Shown here in pieces: positions 27,251 to 41,200 of a DNA stretch of 64,000 bases; position 1 is the first letter of the stretch; the number at the start of each line of letters is the position of its first letter. The notes below the pieces were generated by a model. The model saw only the letters and a list, made by a program, of their open reading frames with translations, did no database searches and was not told where the DNA came from. This stretch comes from Haematobia irritans (lineage: Eukaryota; Arthropoda; Insecta; Diptera; Muscidae): NCBI RefSeq assembly GCF_050003625.1, contig NC_134401.1, forward strand, positions 95,830,852 through 95,894,851, in the 5' to 3' direction. A program made the translations under genes and the position numbers.

Positions 27251-30200
27251 TTTAAGGAGATATGGCCAAAAGAAGTTTTTCATATGAAAATTTCATTTTT
27301 TTAGGTTTTGGGTGGATTTTTGAATTTTTTGAGGGTGGTCACGAATTATCGTCCTTTTCGCTCTAGGACGCATATTTAAGGAGATATGGCCAAAAGAAGG
27401 TTTTCATATAAAAATTTCAATTTTTTTAGGTTTTGGGTGGATTTTTGAATATTTTGAGGGTGGTCACGAATTATCGTCCTTTTCGCTCTAGGACGCATAT
27501 TTAAGGAGATATGGCCAAAAGAAGTTTTTCATATAAAAATTTAATTTTTTTTAGGTTTTGGGTGGATTTTTGAATTTTTTGAGGGTGGTCACGAATTATT
27601 GTCCTTTTCGCTCTAGGACGCTTAGTTTAGGAGATATGGCCAAAATAAGTTTTTCATATAAAAATTTCAATTTTTTTAGGTTTTGGGTGAATTTTTGAAT
27701 ATTTTGAGGGTGGTCACGAATTATCGTCCTTTTCGCTCTAGGACGCATATTTAAGGAGATATGGCCAAAAGAAGTTTTTCATATAAAAATTTCAATTTTT
27801 TTAGGATTTGGGTGGATTTTTCAATTTTTTGAGGGTGGTCACGAATTATCGTCCTTTTCGCTCTAGGACGCATATTTAAGGAGATATGGCCAAAAGAAGT
27901 TTTTCATATAAAAATTTCAATTTTTTAGGTTTTGGGTGGATTTTTGAATATTTTGAGGGTGGTCACGAATTATCGTCCTTTTCGCTCTAGGACGCATATT
28001 TAAGGAGATATGGCCAAAAGAAGTTTTTCATATAAAAATATCAATTTTTTTAGGTTTTGGGTGGATTTTTGAATATTTTGAGGGTGGTCACGAATTATCG
28101 TCCTTTGCGCTATAGGACGCATATTTAAGGAGATATGGCCAAAAGAAGTTTTTCATATAAAAATTTCAATTTTTTTAGGTTTTGGGTGGATTTTTCAATT
28201 TTTTGAGGGTGGTCACGAATTATCGTCCTTTTCGCTCTAGCACGCTTAGTTTAGGAGATATGGCCAAAATAAGTTGTTCATATAAAAATTTCATTTTTTT
28301 TAGGTTTTGGGTGGATTTTTGAATATTTTGAGGGTGGTCACGAATTATCGTCCTTTTCGCTCTAGGACGCTTAGTTTAGGAGATATGGCCAAAATAAGTT
28401 TTTCATATAAAAATTTCAATTTTTTTAGGTTTTGGGTGGATTTTTGAATATTTTGAGGGTGGTCACGAATTATCGTCCTTTTTGCTCTAGGACGCTTAGT
28501 TTAGGAGATATGGCCAAAATAAGTTTTTCATATAAAAATTTCAATTTTTTTAGGATTTGGGTGGATTTTTCAATTTTTTGATGGTGGTCACGAATTATCG
28601 TCCTTTTCGCTCTAGGACGCATATTTAAGGAGATATGGCCAAAAGAAGTTTTTCATATAAAAATTTCATTTTTTTTAGGTTTTGGGTGAATTTTTGAATT
28701 TTTTGAGGGTGGTCACGAATTATCGTCCTTTTCGCTCTAGGACGCATATTTAAGGAGATATGGCCAAAAGAAGTTTTTCATATAAAAATTTCAATTTTTT
28801 TAGGTTTTGGGTGGATTTTTGAATATTTTGAGGGTGGTCACGAATTATCGTGGGTGGATTTTTGAATTTTTTGAGGGTGGTCACGAATTATCGTCCTTTG
28901 CGCTATAGGACGCATATTTAAGGAGATATGGCCAAAGGAAGTTTTTCATATAAAAATTTCAATTTTTTTAGGTTTTGGGTGGATTTTTGAATTTTTTGAG
29001 GGTGGTCACGAATTATCGTCCTTTTCGCTCTAGGACGCTTAGTTTAGGAGATATGGCCAAAATAAGTTTTTCATATAAAAATTTAAATTTGTTTAGGTTA
29101 TGGGTGGATTTTTCAATTTTTTGAGGGTGGTCACGAATTATCGTCCTTTTCGCTCTAGGACGCATATTTAAGGAGATATGGCCAAAAGAAGTTTTTCATA
29201 TAAAAATTTCAATTTTTTTAGGTTTTGGGTGGATTTTTGAATTTTTTGAGGGTGGTCACGAATTATCGTCCTTTTCGCTCTAGGACGCATATTTAAGGAG
29301 ATATGGCCAAAAGAAGTTTTTCATATGAAAATTTCATTTTTTTAGGTTTTGGGTGGATTTTTGAATTTTTTGAGGGTGGTCACGAATTATCGTCCTTTTC
29401 GCTCTAGGACGCATATTTAAGGAGATATGGCCAAAAGAAGTTTTTCATATAAAAATTTCAATTTTTTTAGGTTTTGGGTGGATTTTTGAATATTTTGAGG
29501 GTGGTCACGAATTATCGTCCTTTTCGCTCTAGGACGCATATTTAAGGAGATATGGCCAAAATAAGTTTTTCATATAAAAATTTCAATTTTTTTAGGTTTT
29601 GGGTGGATTTTTGAATTTTTTGAGGGTGGTCACGAATTATCGTCCTTTGCGCTATAGGACGCATATTTAAGGAGATATGGCCAAAAGAAGTTTTTCATAT
29701 AAAAATTTCAATTTTTTTAGGTTTTGGGTGGATTTTTGAATTTTTTGAGGGTGGTCACGAATTATCGTCCTTTTCGCTCTAGGACGCTTAGTTTAGGAGA
29801 TATGGCCAAAATAAGTTTTTCATATAAAAATTTCAATTTTTTTAGGTTTTGGGTGGATTTTTGAATTTTTTGAGGGTGGTCACGAATTATCGTCCTTTTC
29901 GCTCTAGGACGCTTAGTTTAGGAGATATGGCCAAAATAAGTTTCTCATATAAAAATTTCAATTTTTTTAGGTTTTGGGTGGATTTTTGAATATTTTGAGG
30001 GTGGTCACGAATTATCGTCCTTTTTGCTCTAGGACGCTTAGTTTAGGAGATATGGCCAAAATAAGTTTTTCATATAAAAATTTCAATTTTTTTAGGATTT
30101 GGGTGGATTTTTCAATTTTTTGATGGTGGTCACGAATTATCGTCCTTTTCGCTCTAGGACGCATATTTAAGGAGATATGGCCAAAAGAAGTTTTTCATAT

Positions 30201-33200
30201 AAAAATTAAATTTTTTTTAGGTTTTGGGTGGATTTTTGAATTTTTTGAGGGTGGTCACGAATTATCGTCCTTTTCGCTGTAGGACGCATATTTAAGGAGA
30301 TATGGCCAAAAGAAGTTTTTCATATAAAAATTTCAATTTTTTTAGGTTTTGAGTGGATTTTTCAATTTTTTGATGGTGGTCACGAATTATCGTCCTTTTC
30401 GCTGTAGGACGCATATTTAAGGAGATATGGCCAAAAGAAGTTTTTCATATAAAAATTTCATTTTTTTTTAGGTTTTGGGTGAATTTTTCAATTTTTTGAT
30501 GGTGGTCACGAATTATCGTCCTTTTCGCTCTAGGACGCATATTTAAAGAGATATGGTCAAAAGAAGTTTTTTATATAAAAATTTCAATTTTTTTAGGTTT
30601 TGGGTGGATTTTTGAGGGTGGTCACGAATTATCGTCCTTTGCGCTATAGGACGCATATTTAAGGAGATATAGCCAAAAGAAGTTTTTCATATAAAAATTT
30701 CAATTTTTTTAGGTTTTGGGTGGATTTTTGAATTTTTTGAGGGTGGTCACGAATTATCGTCCTTTTCGCTGTAGGACGCATATTTAAGGTGATATGGCCA
30801 AAATAAGTTTTTAATATAAAAATTTCAATTTTTTTAGGTTTTGGGTGGATTTTTGAATATTTTGAGGGTGGTCCCGAATTATCGTCCTTTTTGCTCTAGG
30901 ACGCTTAGTTTAGGAGATATGGCCAAAATAAGTTTTTCATATAAAAATTTAAATTTTTTTAGGATTTGGGTGGATTTTTCAATTTTTTGATGGTGGTCAC
31001 GAATTATCGTCCTTTTCGCTCTAGGACGCATATTTAAGGAGATATGGCCAAAAGAAGTTTTTCATATAAAAATTAAATTTTTTTTAGGTTTTCGGTGGAT
31101 TTTTGAATTTTTTGAGGGTGGTCACGAATTATCGTCCTTTTCGCTGTAGGACGCATATTTAAGGAGATATGGCCAAAAGAAGTTTTTCATATAAAAATTT
31201 CAATTTTTTTAGGTTTTGGGTGGATTTTTGAATTTTTTGAGGGTGGTCACGAATTATCGTCCTTTTCGCTGTAGGACGCATATTTAAGGAGATATGGCCA
31301 AAAGAAGTTTTTCATATAAAAATTTCAATTTTTTTAGGTTTTGGTTGGATTTTTCAATTTTTTGATGGTGGTCACGAATTATCGTCCTTTTCGCTGTAGG
31401 ACGCATATTTAAGGAGATAGGGCCAAAAGAAGTTTTTCATATAAAAATTTCATTTTTTTTAGGTTTTGGGTGGATTTTTCAATTTTTTTATGGTGGTCAC
31501 GAATTATCGTCCTTTTCGCTGTAGGACGCATATTTAAAGAGATATGGTCAAAAGAAGTTTTTCATATAAAAATTTAAATTTTTTTAGGTTTTGGGTGGAT
31601 TTTTGAATTTTTTGAGGGTGGTCATGAATTATCGTCCTTTTCGCTCTAGGACGCATATTGAAGGAGATATGGCCAAAATAAGTTTTTCATATAAAAATTT
31701 CAATTTTTTTAGGTTTTGGGTGGATTTTTCAATTTTTTGAGGGTGGTCACGAATTACCGTCCTTTTCGCTCTAGGACGCTCAGTTTAGGAGATATGGCCA
31801 AAATAAGTTTTTCATATAAAAATTTCAATTTTTTTAGGCTTTGGTGGATTTTTGAATATTTTGAGGGTGCTCACGAATTATCGTCCTTTTCGCTCTAGGA
31901 CGCATATTTAAGGAGATATGGCCAAAAGAAGTTTTTCATATAAAAATTTCAATTTTTTAGGTTTTGGGTGGATTTTTGGATTTTTTGAGGGTGGTCACGA
32001 ATTATCGTCCTTTGCGCTATAGGACGCTTAGTTTGGAGATATGGCCAAAATAAGTTTTTCATATAAAAATTTCAATTTTTTTAGGTTTTGGGTGGATTTT
32101 TGAATTTTTTGAGGGTGGTCACGAATTATCGTCCTTTTCGCTCTAGGACGCTTAGTTTGGAGATATGGCCAAAATAAGTTTTTCATATAAAAATTTCAAT
32201 TTTTTTAGGTTTCGGGTGGATTTTTGAATTTTTTGAGGGTGGTCACGAATTATCGTCCTTTTTGCTCTAGGACGCATATTTAAGGAGATATGGCCAAAAG
32301 AAGTTTTTCATATAAAAATTAAATTTTTTTTAGGTTTTGGGTGGATTTTTGAATTTTTTGAGGGTGGTCACGAATTATCGTCCTTTTCGCTCTAGGACGC
32401 ATATTTAAGGAGATATGGCCAAAAGAAGTTTTTCATATAAAAATTTCAATTTTTTTAGGATTTGGGTGGATTTTTCAATTTTTTGATGGTGGTCACAAAT
32501 TATCGTCCTTTTCGCTCTAGGACGCATATTTAAGGAGATATGGCTAAAAGAAGTTTTTCATATAAAAATTTCAATTTTTTTAGGTTTTGGGTGGATTTTT
32601 CAATTTTTTGGTCACGAATTATCGTCCTTTTCGCTCTAGGACGCTTAGTTTAGGAGATATGGCCAAAATAAGTTTTTCATATAAAAATTTCAATTTTTTT
32701 AGGTTTTGGGTGGATTTTTGAATTTTTTGAGGGTGGTCACGAATTATCGTCCTTTTCGCTCTAGGACGCTTAGTTTAGGAGATATGGCCAAAATAAGTTT
32801 TTCATATAAAAATTTCAATTTTTGTAGGTTTTGGGTGGATTTTTGAATATTTTGAGGGTGGTCACGAATTATCGTCCTTTTTGCTCTAGGACGCTTAGTT
32901 TAGGAGATATGGCCAAAATAAGTTTTTCATATAAAAATTTAAATTTTTTTAGGATTTGGGTGGATTTTTCAATTTTTTGATGGTGGTCACGAATTATCGT
33001 CCTTTTCGCTCTAGGACGCATATTTAAGGAGATATGGCCAAAAGAAGTTTTTCATATAAAAATTAAATATTTTTTAGGTTTTGGGTGGATTTTTGAATTT
33101 TTTGAGGGTGGTCACGAATTATCGTCCTTTTCGCTCTAGGACGCATATTTAAGGAGATATGGCCAAAAGAAGTTTTTCATATAAAAATTTCAATTTTTTT

Positions 33201-36200
33201 AGGATTTGGGTGGATTTTTCAATTTTTTGATGGTGGTCACAAATTATCGTCCTTTTCGCTCTAGGACGCATATTTAAGGAGATATGGCTAAAAGAAGTTT
33301 TTCATATAAAAATTTCAATTTTTTTAGGTTTTGGGTGGATTTTTGAATTTTTTGAGGGTGGTCACGAATTATCGTCCTTTTCGCTGTAAAACGCATATTT
33401 AAGGAGATATGGCCAAAAGAAGTTTTTCATATGAAAATTTCATTTTTTTAGGTTTTGGGTGGATTTTTGAATTTTTTGAGGGTGGTCACGAATTATCGTC
33501 CTTTTCGCTCTAGGACGCATATTTAAGGAGATATGGCCAAAAGAAGTTTTTCATATAAAAATTTCAATTTTTTTAGGTTTTGGGTGGATTTTTGAATATT
33601 TTGAGGGTGGTCACGAATTATCGTCCTTTTCGCTCTAGGACGCATATTTAAGGAGATATGGCCAAAAGAAGTTTTTCATATAAAAATTTCAATTTTTTTA
33701 GGTTTTGGGTGGATTTTTGAATTTTTTGAGGCTGGTCACGAATTATCGTCCTTTGCGCTATAGGACGCATATTTAAGGAGATATGGCCAAAAGAAGTTTT
33801 TCATATAAAAATTTCAATTTTTTTAGGTTTTGGGTGGATTTTTGAATTTTTTGAGGGTGGTCACGAATTATCGTCCTTTTCGCTCTAGGACGCTTAGTTT
33901 AGGAGATATGGCCAAAATAAGTTTTTGATATAAAAATTTCAATTTTTTTAGGTTTTGGGTGGATTTTTGAATTTTTTGAGGGTGGTCACGAATTATCGTC
34001 CTTTTCGCTCTAGGACGCTTAGTTTAGGCGATATGGCCAAAATAAGTTTTTCATATAAAAATTTCAATTTTTATAGGTTTGGGTGGATTTTTGAATATTT
34101 TGAGGGTGGTCACGAATTATCGTCCTTTTTGCTCTAGGACGCTTAGTTTAGGAGATATGGCCAAAATAAGTTTTTTATATAAAAATTTCAATTTTTTTAG
34201 GATTTGGGTGGATTTTTCAATTTTTTGATGGTGGTCACGAATTATCGTCCTTTTCGCTCTAGGACGCATATTTAAGGAGATATGGCCAAAAGAAGCTTTT
34301 CATATAAAAATTAAATTTTTTTTAGGTTTTGGGTAGATTTTTGAATTTTTTGAGGGTGGTCACGAATTATCGTCCTTTTCGCTCTAGGACGCATATTTAA
34401 GGAGATATGGCCAAAAGAAGTTTTTCATATAAAAATTTCAATTTTTTTAGGATTTGGGTGGATTTTTCAATTTTTTGATGGTGGTCACAAATTATCGTCC
34501 TTTGCGCTATAGGACGCATATTTAAGGAGATATGGCCAAAAGAAGTTTTTCATTTAAAAATTTCAATTTTTTTAGGTTTTGGGTGGATTTTTGAATTTTT
34601 TGAGGGTGGTCACGAATTATCGTCCTTTTCGCTCTAGGACGCTTAGTTTAGGAGATATGGCCAAAATAAGTTTTTCATATAAAAATTTCAATTTTTTTAG
34701 GTTGTGGGTGGATTTTTGAATTTTTTGAGGGTGGTCCCGAATTATCGTCCTTTTCGCTCGAGGACGCTTAGTTTAGGAGATATGGCCAAAATAAGTTTTT
34801 CATATAAAAATTTCAATTTTTTTAGGATTTGGGTGGATTTTTCAATTTTTTGATGGTGGTCACGAATTATCGTCCTTTTCGCTCTAGGACGCATATTTAA
34901 GGAGATATGGCCAAAAGAAGCTTTTCATATAAAAATTAAATTTTTTTTAGGTTTTGGGTGGATTTTTGAATTTTTTGAGGGTGGTCATGAATTATCGTCC
35001 TTTTCGCTCTAGGACGCATATTTAAGGAGATATGGCCAAAAGAAGTTTTTCATATAAAAATTTCATTTTTTTAGGTTTTGGGTGGATTTTTCAATATTTT
35101 GATGGTGGTCACGAATTATCGTCCTTTTCGCTCTAGGACGCATATTTAAATAGATATGGTCAAAAGAAGTTTTTCATATAAAAATTTAAATTTTTTTAGG
35201 TTTTGGGTGGATTTTTGAATTTTTTGAGGATGGTCACGAATTATCGTCCTTTTCGCTCTAGGACGCATATTTAAGGAGATATGGCCAAAAGAAGTTTTTC
35301 ATATAAAAATTTCAATTTTTTTAGGTTTTGGGTGGATTTTTGAATTTTTTGAGGGTGGTCACGAATTATCGTCCTTTGAGCTATAGGACGCATATTTAAG
35401 GAGATATGGCCAAAAGAAGTTTTTCATATAAAAATTTCAATTTTGTTAGGCTTTGGGTGGATTTTTGAATTTTTTGAGGGTGGTCACGAATTATCGTCCT
35501 TTTCGCTCTAGGACGCTTAGTTTAGGAGATATGGCCAAAATAAGTTTTTCATATAAAAATTTCAATTTTTTTAGGTTTTGGGTGGATTTTTGAATTTTTT
35601 GAGGGTGGTCACGAATTATCGTCCTTTTCGCTCTAGGACGCTTAGTTTAGGAGATATGGCCAAAAGAAGTTTTTCATATAAAAATTAAATATTTTTTAGG
35701 TTTTGGGTGGATATTTGAATTTTTTGAGGGTGGTCACGAATTATCGCCCTTTTCGCTCTAGGACGCATATTTAAGGAGATATGGCCAAAAGAAATTTTTC
35801 ATTTAAAAATTTCAATTTCTTTAGGATTTGGGTGGATTTTTCAATTTTTTGATGGTGGTCACAAATTATCGTCCTTTTCGCTCTAGGACGCATATTTAAG
35901 GAGATATGGCTAAAAGAAGTTTTTCATATAAAAATTTCAATTTTTTTAGGTTTTGGGTGGATTTTTGAATTTTTTGAGGGTGGTCACGAATTATCGTCCT
36001 TTTCGCTGTAAAACGCATATTTAAGGAGATATGGCCAAAAGAAGTTTTTCATATAAAAATTTCAATTTTTTTAGGTTTTGGGTGGATTTTTCAATTTTTT
36101 GATGGTGGTCACGAATTATCGTCCTTTTCGCTGTAGGACGCATATTTAAGGAGATATGGCCAAAAGAAGTTTTTCATATGAAAATTTCATTTTTTTTAGG

Positions 36201-37859
36201 TTTTGGGTGGATTTTTGAATTTTTTGAGGGTGTCCACGAATTATCGTCCTTTTTGCTCTAGGACGCATATTTAAGGAGATATGGCCAAAAGAAGTTTTTC
36301 ATATAAAAATTTCAATTTTTTTAGGTTTTGGGTGGATTTTTGAATATTTTGAGGGTGGTCACGAATTATCGTCCTTCTCGCTCTAGGACGCATATTTAAG
36401 GAGATATGGCCAAAAGAAGTTTTTCATATAAAAATTTCAATTTTTTTAGGTTTTGGGTGGATTTTTGAATTTTTTGAGGGTGGTCACGAATTATCGTCCT
36501 TTGCGCTATAGGACGCATATTTAAGGAGATATGGCCAAAAGAAGTTTTTCATATAAAAATTTCAATTTTTTAGGTTTTGGGTGGATTTTTGAATTTTTTG
36601 AGGGTGGTCACGAATTATCGTCCTTTTCGCTCTAGGACGCTTAGTTTAGGAGATATGGCCAAAATAAGTTTTTCATATAAAAATTTCAATTTTTTTAGGT
36701 TTTGGGTGGATTTTTGAATTTTTTGAGGGTGGTCACGAATTATCGTCCTTTTCGCTCTAGGACGCTTAGTTTAGGAGATATGGCCAAAATAAGTTTTTCA
36801 TATAAAAATTTCAATTTTTTTAGGATTTGGATGGATTTTTCAATTTTTTGATGGTGGTCACGAATTATCGTCCTTTTCGCTCTAGGACGCATATTTAAGG
36901 AGATATGGCCAAAAGAAGCTTTTCATATAAAAATTAATTTTTTTTTAGGTTTTGGGTGGATTTTTGAATTTTTTGAGGGTGGTCACGAATTATCGTCCTT
37001 TTCGCTGTAGGACGCATATTTAAGGAGATATGGCCAAAAGAAGTTTTTCATATAAAAATTTCAATTTTTTTAGGATTTGGGTGGATTTTTCAATTTTTTG
37101 ATGATGGTCACAAATTATCGTCCTTTTCGCTCTAGGACGCATATTTAAGGAGATATGGCTAAAAGAAGTTTTTCATATAAAAATTTCAATTTTTTTAGGT
37201 TTTGGGTGGATTTTTGAATTTTTTGAGGGTGGTCACGAATTATCGTCCTTTTCGCTGTAGGACGCATATTTAAGGAGATATGGCCAAAAGAAGTTTTTCA
37301 TATAAAAATTTAAATTTTTTTAGGTTTTGGGTGGATTTTTCAATTTTTTGATGGTGGTCACGAATTATCGTCCTTTTCGCTGTAGGACGCATATTTAAGG
37401 AGATATGGTCAAAAGAAGTTTTTCATATAAAAATTTCAATTTTTTTAGGTTTTGGGTGGATTTTTGAATATTTTGAGGGTGGTCACGAATTATCGTCCTT
37501 TTCGCTCTAGGACGCATATTTAAGGAGATATGGCCAAAAGAAGTTTTTCATATAAAAATTTCAATTTTTTTAGGTTTTGGGTGGATTTTTGAATATTTTG
37601 AGGGTGGTCACGAATTATCGTCCTTTTCGCTCTAGGACGCATATTTAAGGAGATATGGGCAAAAGAAGTTTTTCATATAAAAATTTCAATTTTTTTAGGT
37701 TTTGGGTGGATTTTTGAATTTTTTGAGGGTGGTCACGAATTATCGTCCTTTTCGCTCTAGGACGCATATTTAAGGAGATATGGCCAAAATAAGTTTTTCA
37801 TATAAAAATTTCAATTTTTTTAGGTTTTGGGTGGATTTTTGAATTTTTTGAGGGTGGTC

Positions 37860-37985
37860 ACGAATTACCGTCCTTTGCGCTATATGACGCATATTTAAGG
37901 AGATATGGCCAAAAGAAGTTATTCATATAAAAATTTAAATTTGTTTAGGTATGGGTGGATTTTTAATTTTTTTGAGGGTGGTCAC
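37860..37985 (+). repeat. Divergent monomer subtype (TATATGACGC / GTTATTCAT / GGTATGGGTGG)
   Basis: This monomer combines several changes not found together elsewhere: GCGCTATATGACGC, GAAGTTATTCATAT, AATTTAAATTTGTTTAGG and GGTATGGGTGG. Copies start at 37881, 40337, 44669, 47251, 55744 and 56118. The last two are only 374 bp (three monomers) apart, and the 56118 copy has lost two bases (AAAAAAGTTATTC). Confidence 0.85.
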
Positions 37986-38254
37986 GAATTATCGTCCTTT
38001 TCGCTGTAGGACGCATATTTAAGGAGATATGGCCAAAAGAAGTTTTTCATATAAAAATTTCAATTTTTTTAGGTTTTGGGTGGATTTTTGAATTTTTTGA
38101 GGGTGGTCACGAATTATCGTCCTTTTCGCTCTAGGACGCATATGTAAGGAGATATGGCCAAAATAAGTTTTTCATATAAAAATTTCAATTTTTTTAGGTT
38201 TTGGGTGGATTTTTGAATTTTTTGAGGGTGGTCACGAATTATCGTCCTTTTCGC

Positions 38255-38275
38255 TCTAGGAAGTAAAATAAGTTT
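38255..38275 (+). repeat. Truncated-monomer lineage with AAGTAAAATAAG junction
   Basis: Here GCTCTAGGA is followed by AGTAAAATAAG, so the GCTTAGTTTAGGAGATATGG part of the monomer has been lost. The identical junction occurs at 38261, 40717, 44924, 45903, 47631 and 57747. One deletion event, later copied at least five times by amplification, explains this better than six independent deletions. One copy lies beyond the retrotransposon. Confidence 0.9.
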
Positions 38276-41200
38276 TTCATATAAAAATTTCAATTTTTTT
38301 AGGTTTTGGGTGGATTTTTGAATATTTTGAGGGTGGTCACGAATTATCGTCCTTTTTGCTCTAGGACGCTTAGTTTAGGAGATATGGGCAAAATAAGTTT
38401 TTCATATAAAAATTTCAATTTTTTTAGGATTTGGGTGGATTTTTCAATTTTTTGATGGTGGTCACGAATTATCGTCCTTTTCGCTCTAGGACGCATATTT
38501 AAGGAGATATGGCCAAAAGAAGTTTTTCATATAAAAATTAATTTTTTTTAGGTTTTGGGTGGATTTTTGAATTTTTTGAGGGTGGTCACGAATTATCGTC
38601 CTTTTCGCTCTAGGACGCATATTTAAGGAGATATGGCCAAAAGAAGTTTTTCATATAAAAATTTCATTTTTTTAGGTTTTGGGTGGATTTTTCAATTTTT
38701 TGATGGTGGTCACGAATTATCGTCCTTTTCGCTCTAGGACGCATATTTAAATAGATATGGTCAAAAGAAGTTTTTCATATAAAAATTTAAATTTTTTTAG
38801 GTTTTGGGTGGATTTTTGAATTTTTTGAGGATGGTCACGAATTATCGTCCTTTTCGCTCTAGGACGCATATTTAAGGAGATATGGCCAAAAGAAGTTTTT
38901 CATATAAAAATTTCAATTTTTTTAGGTTTTGGGTGGATTTTTGAATTTTTTGAGGGTGGTCACGAATTATCGTCCTTTGCGCTATAGGACGCATATTTAA
39001 GGAGATATGGCCAAAAGAAGTTTTTCATATAAAAATTTCAATTTTGTTAGGTTTTGGGTGGATTTTTGAATTTTTTGAGGGTGGTCACGAATTATCGTCC
39101 TTTTCGCTCTAGGACGCTTAGTTTAGGAGATATGGCCAAAATAAGTTTTTCATATAAAAATTTCAATTTTTTTAGGTTTTGGGTGGATTTTTGAATTTTT
39201 TGAGGGTAGTCACGAATTATCGTCCTTTTCGCTCTAGGACGCTTAGTTTAGGAGATATGGCCAAAAGAAGTTTTTCATATAAAAATTAAATATTTTTTAG
39301 GTTTTGGGTGGATATTTGAATTTTTTGAGGGTGGTCTCTAGGACGCATATTTAAGGAGATATGGCCAAAAGAAATTTTTCATATAAAAATTTCAATTTCT
39401 TTAGGATTTGGGTGGATTTTTCAATTTTTTGATGGTGGTCACAAATTATCGTCCTTTTCGCTCTAGGACGCATATTTAAGGAGATATGGCTAAAAGAAGT
39501 TTTTCATATAAAAATTTCAATTTTTTTAGGTTTTGGGTGGATTTTTGAATTTTTTGAGGGTGGTCACGAATTATCGTCCTTTTCGCTGTAAAACGCATAT
39601 TTAAGGAGATATGGCCACAAGAAGTTTTTCATATAAAAATTTCAATTTTTTTAGGTTTTGGGTGGATTTTTCAATTTTTTGATGGTGGTCACGAATTATC
39701 GTCCTTTTCGCTGTAGGACGCATATTTAAGGAGATATGGCCAAAAGAAGTTTTTCATATGAAAATTTCATTTTTTTTAGGTTTTGGGTGGATTTTTGAAT
39801 TTTTTGAGGGTGGTCACGAATTATCGTCCTTTTCGCTCTAGGACGCATATTTAAGGAGATATGGCCAAAAGAAGTTTTTCATATAAAAATTTCAATTTTT
39901 TTAGGTTTTGGGTGGATTTTTGAATTTTTTGAGGGTGGTCACGAATTATCGTCCTTTTCGCTGTAAAACGCATATTTAAGGAGATATGGCCACAAGAAGT
40001 TTTTCATATAAAAATTTCAATTTTTTTAGGTTTTGGGTGGATTTTTCAATTTTTTGATGGTGGTCACGAATTATCGTCCTTTTCGCTCTAGGACGCATAT
40101 TTAAGGAGATATGGGCAAAAGAAGTTTTTCATATAAAAATTTCAATTTTTTTAGGTTTTGGGTGGATTTTTGAATTTTTTGAGGGTGGTCACGAATTATC
40201 GTCCTTTTCGCTCTAGGACGCATATTTAAGGAGATATGGCCAAAATAAGTTTTTCATATAAAAATTTCAATTTTTTTAGGTTTTGGGTGGATTTTTGAAT
40301 TTTTTGAGGGTGGTCACGAATTACCGTCCTTTGCGCTATATGACGCATATTTAAGGAGATATGGCCAAAAGAAGTTATTCATATAAAAATTTAAATTTGT
40401 TTAGGTATGGGTGGATTTTTAATTTTTTTGAGGGTGGTCACGAATTATCGTCCTTTTCGCTGTAGGACGCATATTTAAGGAGATATGGCCAAAAGAAGTT
40501 TTTCATATAAAAATTTCAATTTTTTTAGGTTTTGGGTGGATTTTTGAATTTTTTGAGGGTGGTCACGAATTATCGTCCTTTTCGCTCTAGGACGCATATT
40601 TAAGGAGATATGGCCAAAATAAGTTTTTCATATAAAAATTTCAATTTTTTTAGGTTTTGGGTGGATTTTTGAATTTTTTGAGGGTGGTCACGAATTATCG
40701 TCCTTTTCGCTCTAGGAAGTAAAATAAGTTTTTCATATAAAAATTTCAATTTTTTTAGGTTTTGGGTGGATTTTTGAATATTTTGAGGGTGGTCACGAAT
40801 TATCGTCCTTTTTGCTCTAGGACGCTTAGTTTAGGAGATATGGGCAAAATAAGTTTTTCATATAAAAATTTCAATTTTTTTAGGATTTGGGTGGATTTTT
40901 CAATTTTTTGATGGTGGTCACGAATTATCGTCCTTTTCGCTCTAGGACGCATATTTAAGGAGATATGGCCAAAAGAAGTTTTTCATATAAAAATTAATTT
41001 TTTTTAGGTTTTGGGTGGATTTTTGAATTTTTTGAGGGTGGTCACGAATTATCGTCCTTTTCGCTCTAGGACGCATATTTAAGGAGATATGGCCAAAAGA
41101 AGTTTTTCATATAAAAATTTCATTTTTTTAGGTTTTGGGTGGATTTTTCAATTTTTTGATGGTGGTCACGAATTATCGTCCTTTTCGCTCTAGGACGCAT

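Noticed and set aside
2919..34137. Short + strand open frames of 60-102 codons in the satellite (for example at 2919, 4061, 6388, 9385, 20627, 31716 and 33955)
   Set aside because: They translate the satellite itself. The 125-bp period shifts frame each copy, the peptides are low-complexity variants of the same repeat, and similar frames appear wherever stops happen to be lost.
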